Assembly: GCA_036824245.1 (NCBI GenBank)
Contig: DAITAO010000126.1
Span: forward strand, 1-6,032
DNA length: 6,032 bases
DNA from: JACVRM01 sp036824245
GTDB lineage: Bacteria; Actinomycetota; Thermoleophilia; Gaiellales; Gaiellaceae
Direction of reading: 5' to 3'
The position numbers and the translations under genes are program-made. The notes below the pieces were generated by a model, which saw only the letters and a list, made by a program, of their open reading frames with translations, was not told the DNA's origin and did not search any database. This document shows positions 1 to 3,905 of the stretch, piece after piece (positions within the stretch are counted from its first letter, which is position 1; the number at the start of each line of letters is the position of its first letter).

Positions 1-35
1 CGCGGCACGGTGCTCTCCGGGCCCGTATTACCCAT
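1..35 (-). CDS. Start of an unidentified protein, truncated by window edge
   Basis: An ATG at 35-33 (minus strand) opens a reading frame that runs off the left edge and encodes MGNTGPESTVP. It is preceded by GGAGGGA at 41-47, a near-ideal Shine-Dalgarno with about 7 nt between the GGAGG core and the ATG. This is the best ribosome binding site in the window, which is why I call a gene here despite having only 11 codons. It lies 75 nt downstream of the rpe stop on the same strand, so it could be read through from the def-fmt-rsmB-rpe operon or have its own promoter. The visible residues are polar and give no family assignment. In related genomes riboflavin genes can follow rpe, but nothing here shows that. 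Confidence 0.5.
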   Translation of the reverse strand, partial: MGNTGPESTVP

Positions 36-110
36 ACTGTTCCCTCCGGCCCCGCACCGCGAGCGGCGGCCGAGGGACACGCGGCCACAAAGGGTGTGAC
101 TGACGCCAGG
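36..110. other. Intergenic region downstream of rpe
   Basis: This 75-nt gap between the rpe stop and the next minus-strand ATG contains the ribosome binding site at 41-47. It also holds short inverted repeats near the rpe stop (GTGAC at 96-100 with GTCAC at 110-114, and the alternative TGAC 101-104 with GTCA 110-113). I see no T-rich run typical of an intrinsic terminator and no clear -10/-35 pair, so transcription may continue from rpe into the next gene. Confidence 0.5.
41..47 (-). promoter_or_regulatory. Strong Shine-Dalgarno for the left-edge gene
   Basis: The minus strand reads GGAGGGA, complementary to the 16S rRNA 3' end, 5 nt from the end of the motif to the ATG at 35. The other minus-strand genes in this window mostly have weak or no such motif, so this site stands out and decides the start of the left-edge gene. 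Confidence 0.6.
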
Positions 111-803
111 TCACGCGATCGCCGCAGCCAGCTGCCGGTACGCCTCCGCCGGATCGTCGGCCCCGAAGACGGCGGAGCCCGCGACGAGCAGGTCCGCACC
201 CGCCTTCCGCAGCGCGACGACGTTCGCGGCGCCCACGCCGCCGTCCACCTGTACCTGCACTGAGGGAGGCAGCAGGCCACGCAGCTCGTGCACGCGCCCG
301 AGCGCCTCGGGCATGAACTCCTGCCCTGAGTAGCCGGGCCAGATGCTCATGCACAGTGCGAGGTCGGCGCCGCCCGCGGCGGCAGCGGCGTCTGCAACGG
401 CCGTACCGGGGTTGAACGCGACCCCGGCCCCGAGCCCGTGCTCACGCGCGAGCCGAATCAGCTCTTCCGTGCCGCCGACTTCCACGTGAACGGTGACGCT
501 GTCCCCGCCGGCCTTCGCGATCTGGGGGACGTGCCGGGCCGGATTGTCGACCATCAGGTGGCAGTCGAGCCGGGCCCCACGCGCATGGACGAGCGGGGCA
601 ATTGCCTGGAGCACGATCGGCCCGATCGTGATCGGCTCCACGAAGTGGCCGTCCCCGACGTCGAAGTGGAAGATCCGGGCACCGGCATCGAGCTGCCGCT
701 CGATTTCCTCGCCCAGCCGTGCGAAGTCGGCCGCGTAGAGCGAAGGCTCGATCTCCGCACCCCGCACCCAGTCGCCCCACGCCATGGGCGCATCTTCGGG
801 CAT
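111..803 (-). CDS. rpe: Ribulose-phosphate 3-epimerase
   Basis: This cytosolic TIM-barrel enzyme interconverts D-ribulose 5-phosphate and D-xylulose 5-phosphate in the pentose phosphate pathway. The 230-residue length fits the family (about 220-230). Visible motifs: EPSLYAADFARLG at 19-31 (usually APSILSADFARLG); FHFDVGDGHFVEP at 45-57 with metal ligands His46 and Asp48 and catalytic Asp51; CHLMV at 81-85 with His82; MSIWPGYSGQEFMPE at 152-166; VDGGV at 186-190 with Asp187; and the phosphate-binding GSAVFG at 209-214. All expected metal ligands are present. Oddities: the Met of the usual DVMDG motif is Gly50, and the usual PGFGGQ loop reads PGYSGQ after an Ile-Trp. The chosen ATG at 803 lies 9 nt after the rsmB stop; an in-frame ATG at 785 (Met7) is an equally plausible start. 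It is the last gene of the def operon. A related sugar-phosphate epimerase specificity is possible but less likely. Confidence 0.9.
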   Translation of the reverse strand: MPEDAPMAWGDWVRGAEIEPSLYAADFARLGEEIERQLDAGARIFHFDVGDGHFVEPITIGPIVLQAIAPLVHARGARLDCHLMVDNPARHVPQIAKAGGDSVTVHVEVGGTEELIRLAREHGLGAGVAFNPGTAVADAAAAAGGADLALCMSIWPGYSGQEFMPEALGRVHELRGLLPPSVQVQVDGGVGAANVVALRKAGADLLVAGSAVFGADDPAEAYRQLAAAIA

Positions 804-812
804 TCGCGGGTC

Positions 813-2081
813 TCACGGCACGCGCAGGCGGGCGACGAAGAAGCCGGACGTGCGATGGACGTGCGGGAGCGTGAGCAGGAACTCTCCGCGGCGCGGGTGG
901 CGGTAGCGCGGCCATTCGTCTGCGAGCGAGTCATCGACTTCGAGCCCCGACGCGTCGACGATCGCCTCGTTCTCGTCTGTGTTGAGCGTGCACACCGCAT
1001 AGACGATCGTCCCGCCCTGCCGGACCCGCTCCGCGGCGGCGCGCAGCAGGCTGAGCTGGAGGTCGGGCAGCGGTGTGCTGCGCCAGCGGAGGTCGGGACG
1101 CGCGGCGAGCACTCCAAGCCCGGAGCACGGCGCGTCCACGAGCGCACGGTCGAAGCCGGTGAGCTCCGGCGGCAGCTCGAGCGCGTCGGCTTCGACGACC
1201 GTCACGTTCACGGCGCCCAGCCGCTCGACGTTCTCGCGCAGCTCGCGGGTGCGCCCCGGATGCTTTTCCACGGCGACCACCTCGCCCGCCAGCTGTGTTG
1301 CCTTCCCGCCGGGTGCGGCGCAGAGATCCAGCACTCGCTCGCCCTCGCTCGAGCCCACGGCCAGGCCGGCGAGCTGCGATCCACAGCTCTGCGGCCAGAC
1401 CAGGCCCTGCTCGAGCGCTTGCGTGTCGACCGCCTCCACGTGCAGCGCGTCGGGCAGGTCGGGATCGGGTCGCCCTCTCAACGTGCTTGCAAGAGTCTGT
1501 TGCAAGGTCGGATCGACCTTGCGGCGGTTGAGCCGGACGACTCGCTCGGGCGGTTCGTTCTGGGCGCGCATGGCGGCGACGGCTTCCTGAGCGCCGAGGT
1601 CGCGAAACCACGTCTCTGCCACCCAGTCCGGGTAGGAGTGACGAAGAGCCGCCTCGGCAGGCGTGGCGTCGCCCAGCGACTCGACGAGCGGTCGGATGCC
1701 CTCGGCGAGGCGGCGTAGCACCGCGTTCGTGAAGGGCACGGCACGCTCGAGCGCCGCCTCGCGGACCAGCTCGACGGACTCGTCGACAGCGGCGTGAGCC
1801 GGGATGCCGTCGAGGTAGCCAAGCTGGTAGGCGCCGAGCCTTAGCGCCGCCCGTACGGGCGGATCGAGCTTGCGCACCGGACGCTTACCCAGCGTGTCGA
1901 TCGCATGGTCGAGCGTGCGGACCCGCTGCACGGTCCCGTAGGCAAGCTGCTGGGCGAGCGCTCGGTCGCGCGGCTCGAGCCCGCCGACCGCCCCGGCGAG
2001 CGCCCGATCGGCGTACGCGTCGTGCTCGAACACGCGCAGGATCACCAGGAGTGCGGCGCGCCGAGCTGGGCTCGCGCTCAC
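813..2081 (-). CDS. rsmB: 16S rRNA (cytosine-C5)-methyltransferase RsmB
   Basis: This SAM-dependent enzyme makes m5C967 (E. coli numbering) in 16S rRNA. The protein is 422 residues, close to the usual 430. Residues 1-140 form the NusB-like RNA-binding domain, including LAYGTVQRVRTLDHAI (46-61) and the RsmB-typical FTNAVLRRL (117-125). The Rossmann methyltransferase domain follows: motif I VLDLCAAPGGK (250-260), motif IV DAPCSG (316-321) with Cys319, and motif VI YAVCTL (361-366) with Cys364, the expected catalytic nucleophile. The C-terminus ends in the usual beta-strand SGFFVARL. Start choice: the frame stays open upstream to 2204, but the extra 41 residues are Arg/Ala-rich and lie inside fmt. 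The GTG at 2081 overlaps the fmt TGA as GTGA, and the protein from there (VSASPARRAALLVILRV) matches the family N-terminus. No clear Shine-Dalgarno is visible, so translational coupling to fmt is likely. RsmF-like paralogues lack the NusB domain, which argues for RsmB. Confidence 0.92.
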   Translation of the reverse strand: MSASPARRAALLVILRVFEHDAYADRALAGAVGGLEPRDRALAQQLAYGTVQRVRTLDHAIDTLGKRPVRKLDPPVRAALRLGAYQLGYLDGIPAHAAVDESVELVREAALERAVPFTNAVLRRLAEGIRPLVESLGDATPAEAALRHSYPDWVAETWFRDLGAQEAVAAMRAQNEPPERVVRLNRRKVDPTLQQTLASTLRGRPDPDLPDALHVEAVDTQALEQGLVWPQSCGSQLAGLAVGSSEGERVLDLCAAPGGKATQLAGEVVAVEKHPGRTRELRENVERLGAVNVTVVEADALELPPELTGFDRALVDAPCSGLGVLAARPDLRWRSTPLPDLQLSLLRAAAERVRQGGTIVYAVCTLNTDENEAIVDASGLEVDDSLADEWPRYRHPRRGEFLLTLPHVHRTSGFFVARLRVP

Positions 2082-2896
2082 GGGCCGTAGCCGCGCAGGT
2101 ACTCGGCGGCCGACATGCGACGGCCGCCGGGAGGCTGCACCTCGAGCAGCTCCACGCCGTCGACGACGAGCGCCGACTCGGGGCCTGCCGGGCGAGCCCT
2201 CCACACCGTCAGCGGCTCGCCGTTCACTACGCCGCGGGCGCCGATGTGGGGTGAGAGCGCACGGATGCGGTCGATGACTTGCTGCGGATCAGCGGACCAG
2301 TCGAGCTCGCGGTCGGCCGCCGTCAGCTTGGCCGCATACGTCACCCCTTCGCCGGGCTGCGGCGTGAACGTCGGGGCGGCCAGCACCTCGTCGAGCAGCT
2401 CGTCCGCAGCCTCCGCTGCCTTGTCGAACACCGCCCCGGCGTCGTCCTCCGGCTCGATCGGAAAGGCGCGCTGCGCCGCGATCGGGCCTGCATCGAGCTC
2501 CGGCTCGGTCCGGTGAATCGTCGTCCCGGTCTGGCGATCGCCCGCCATGATGGCCCGCTCGACCGGCGCCGCCCCGCGCCAGCGCGGCAGCAGAGAGGGA
2601 TGGACGTTCAGCCAGAGCGCCCGCCCGAGCAGCCTCTCCGGAATCAGCGCGCCGTAGGCCGCCACCACCATCGTGTCGGCGTCTACGTCGACGTTCTCGT
2701 CGAGCCGCTCGGGCTGGTGCACCGGGATGCCTAGCCTCAGTGCAGTCTCCTTCGCCGCCGGCGCGCCCAGCCGCCGCCCGCGGCCCCGCGGGCGGTCCGG
2801 ACGGGTGATGAGGAAGGCGACTTCGTGCCGGGCCGCGAGCCGTTCGAGCACGTCGGCTCCGAACGGAGCCGTAGCGGCAACGCCGAGCCGCGCCAC
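2078..2896 (-). CDS. fmt: Methionyl-tRNA formyltransferase
   Basis: Fmt transfers the formyl group of 10-formyl-tetrahydrofolate to Met-tRNA(fMet) for translation initiation. The N-terminal formyltransferase domain (about 1-180) shows TRPDRPRGRGRRL (31-43) and the signature LNVHPSLLPRWRGAAP (96-111), with catalytic Asn97 and His99 and the later Asp135 in ELDAGPI. The C-terminal tRNA-binding domain is seen as YAAKLTAADRELDW (187-200), RIRALSPHIGAR (210-221) and the family ending LEVQPPGGRRMSAAEYLRG (251-269). At 272 residues it is about 40 shorter than E. coli Fmt (315). The usual GTPxFA motif near the N-terminus is replaced by ATAPFG (8-13). The GTG start at 2896 lies one base after the def TGA, and its own stop overlaps the rsmB GTG. 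This def-fmt pairing is common in bacteria and supports the assignment. No strong ribosome binding site is visible, consistent with coupled translation. Confidence 0.95.
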   Translation of the reverse strand: MARLGVAATAPFGADVLERLAARHEVAFLITRPDRPRGRGRRLGAPAAKETALRLGIPVHQPERLDENVDVDADTMVVAAYGALIPERLLGRALWLNVHPSLLPRWRGAAPVERAIMAGDRQTGTTIHRTEPELDAGPIAAQRAFPIEPEDDAGAVFDKAAEAADELLDEVLAAPTFTPQPGEGVTYAAKLTAADRELDWSADPQQVIDRIRALSPHIGARGVVNGEPLTVWRARPAGPESALVVDGVELLEVQPPGGRRMSAAEYLRGYGP

Positions 2897-2897
2897 G

Positions 2898-3464
2898 TCA
2901 GCGCAGTGCGAGCCGCGGCCGCAGCGTGGCCAGCGCCTCCCGGCGGGCCTCCTTCGTGGTGCGGTCGAGGATCAGAATGCCGTCCAGGTGGTCGAGCTCG
3001 TGCTGAGCGACGCGCGCGCCCAGGCCTTGGAGATCGAGAGCCAGCTCGGCGCCCGACACATCGCGTCCTTCCATGCGCAGCGAGCAGCTGCGCTCGACCG
3101 GTGAGAGCACGTGGGGCAGCGACAGGCAGCCCTCCAGGTCCGATTCGCGCTCATCGCTCTGCGACACGATCACGGGATTCACGACGGTGATCGCGTCCGC
3201 CTCTTCGTCGGGCTGCATCACGAAGATACGTCGCAGCACGCCGACCTGGTTGCCGGACAGGCCGACGCCGTTCGCCTCCTGCATGAGCGCGGTCATGCGC
3301 TCGGCCAGCCGGCGCAGATCGTCGTCGAAATCCTCCACTTCGTGGGCGCGCATGCGCAGGACTGCATCCGGGTAGCGGCGCAACTGGGCGAGCGCGAGCT
3401 GCCGGCGTGCCTCACGCTCGGGATCGAGATGCTCGTCGCGGACTTCGGCGTGTGTCTCGGACAT
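2898..3464 (-). CDS. def: Peptide deformylase
   Basis: This cytosolic metalloenzyme (Fe2+ or similar) removes N-formyl from the initiator Met of nascent chains at the ribosome exit. It has 188 residues, with the family core starting near LRRYPDAVLRMRA (28-40). The three conserved motifs are present: motif 1 GVGLSGNQ (66-73), motif 2 EGCLS (111-115) with metal ligand Cys113, and motif 3 QHELDH (154-159) with ligands His155 and His159 and catalytic Glu156. Motif 1 is unusual: the common form is G-x-G-L-A-A-x-Q, and here Ala-Ala is Ser-Gly, while the functional Gln73 is kept. A charged N-terminal extension of about 27 residues (MSETHAEVRDEHLDPEREAR...) precedes the core. The ATG at 3464 is the only start that includes this region. 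It has no good Shine-Dalgarno, but a -10-like TAGACT is spaced for leaderless transcription. It is the first gene of the operon def-fmt-rsmB-rpe. Confidence 0.95.
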   Translation of the reverse strand: MSETHAEVRDEHLDPEREARRQLALAQLRRYPDAVLRMRAHEVEDFDDDLRRLAERMTALMQEANGVGLSGNQVGVLRRIFVMQPDEEADAITVVNPVIVSQSDERESDLEGCLSLPHVLSPVERSCSLRMEGRDVSGAELALDLQGLGARVAQHELDHLDGILILDRTTKEARREALATLRPRLALR

Positions 3465-3470
3465 GAGGTC

Positions 3471-3476
3471 AGTCTA
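3471..3476 (-). promoter_or_regulatory. Candidate -10 element for a leaderless def mRNA
   Basis: The minus strand reads TAGACT, then the six bases gacctc, then the def ATG. TAGACT fits the actinobacterial TANNNT -10 consensus, and the spacing would put the transcription start on the A of the ATG, matching leaderless transcripts common in Actinobacteria. There is no recognisable -35 hexamer at 16-18 bp, which is also frequent in such promoters. This is inference from pattern and spacing. Confidence 0.4.
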
Positions 3477-3493
3477 GTGTGGGGAATTGCAGG

Positions 3494-3508
3494 CGCAGGC
3501 CCCCTGCG
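3494..3508. repeat. Perfect GC palindrome, 6-bp arms and 3-nt spacer
   Basis: CGCAGG (3494-3499) and CCTGCG (3503-3508) are exact reverse complements around CCC. The element overlaps the expected -35 region of def, so it could be an operator or a hairpin. With all-GC-rich arms, chance occurrence in this genome is not negligible. Confidence 0.35.
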
Positions 3509-3561
3509 GATACCGCATGCCGACCGTTGCGCCGCGTAAGCTGTTGCAAATCGGCGACCTG

Positions 3562-3568
3562 AAAGGGG
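3562..3568 (+). promoter_or_regulatory. Ribosome binding site AAAGGGG deciding a TTG start
   Basis: AAAGGGG ends 7 nt before the TTG at 3576, a good spacing. The in-frame stop TAA at 3537 leaves no ATG or GTG start in the frame upstream of 3576, so this site supports TTG as the initiation codon. Confidence 0.5.
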
Positions 3569-3575
3569 TGGAGCG

Positions 3576-3893
3576 TTGTTCGCACGCACCGGCTTGTACG
3601 AGTTCCCCGAGGAGCAGCGTGAAGAAAGCATCCAGGCGTTCCGCGAGGCGCTCGAGCAGATCAGCGAGTGCGACGGTTACAAGGGCGGCTGGTACCTCGT
3701 CAACCCCGAGAGCGGCAGGGGACTCACAGTCACCTTCTGGGACAACCGTGCGTCGATGGAGGCGAGTCGCGTGAAGGCCAGCAGGTTGCGCAGCCAGGCG
3801 GCTTCCACGTCGGACGGCAGCGTGGTCAGCGCCGAGGAGTTCGAGGTCGCGTACCAGAAAACCCCAGCCCCATCCGGTCTCCCGGCCGCTTAG
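3576..3893 (+). CDS. ABM-like (antibiotic biosynthesis monooxygenase fold) small protein
   Basis: The 105-residue soluble protein has the layout of a dimeric alpha/beta-barrel (ferredoxin-like) ABM-family domain. Strand 1 is FARTGLYEF (2-10), then an amphipathic helix (about 13-30), a central hairpin GYKGGWYLVNPESG then GLTVTFWDN (34-57), a second helix with SMEASRVKASRLRSQA (60-75) and a last strand VVSAEEFEVAYQ (83-94), followed by a Pro-rich tail. Actinobacterial proteins of this pattern are usually annotated ABM or hypothetical, with no known substrate. Some fold members are quinol oxygenases or haem-degrading enzymes, but I see no residue that picks one. Start: TTG at 3576 behind AAAGGGG; another in-frame TTG lies at 3594. 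It is the only plus-strand gene here, divergent from def and convergent with priA, with 4 nt between the stops. The fold call rests on sequence pattern alone. Confidence 0.7.
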   Translation: MFARTGLYEFPEEQREESIQAFREALEQISECDGYKGGWYLVNPESGRGLTVTFWDNRASMEASRVKASRLRSQAASTSDGSVVSAEEFEVAYQKTPAPSGLPAA

Positions 3894-3905
3894 ATCCCTA
3901 AAGCG
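3887..3905. terminator. Possible hairpin over the two convergent stop codons
   Basis: CGCTTAG (3887-3893), loop ATCC, then CTAAAGCG (3898-3905) can pair as a 7-bp stem with one bulged A. The stem contains both the plus-strand TAG of the ABM-like gene and the minus-strand TAG of priA. There is no T-run on either strand, so it is at best a weak bidirectional terminator or RNA end-protecting structure. Confidence 0.25.

Larger units (their letters stand above)
3465..3575. other. Divergent intergenic region between def and the ABM-like gene
   Basis: This 111-bp region must hold promoters for both divergent genes. On the def side are the TAGACT element (3471-3476) and a perfect 6-bp inverted repeat CGCAGG-CCC-CCTGCG at 3494-3508, about 30-44 bp upstream of the def start. 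On the other side there is an AAAGGGG ribosome binding site (3562-3568) for the plus-strand gene. A convincing plus-strand promoter is not visible; TTGCGC at 3527-3532 is only a weak -35 candidate. Confidence 0.5.

Noticed and set aside
81..100. CACAAAGGGTGTG as a possible operator (4-bp arms CACA/TGTG)
   Set aside because: The arms are only 4 bp and the site lies just after rpe with no promoter next to it, so chance is the simplest explanation.
28..354. Minus-strand frame of 108 codons at the left end
   Set aside because: It overlaps rpe in another frame and has Arg/Gly/Ala low-complexity translation; the gene starting at 35 has a proper ribosome binding site instead.
438..1718. Long plus-strand open frame (426 codons) opposite rsmB and rpe
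   Set aside because: It lies antisense to two unambiguous conserved genes, spans their junction, is rich in Arg/Gly/His/Asp as expected of a GC-rich mirror frame, and shows no domain pattern.
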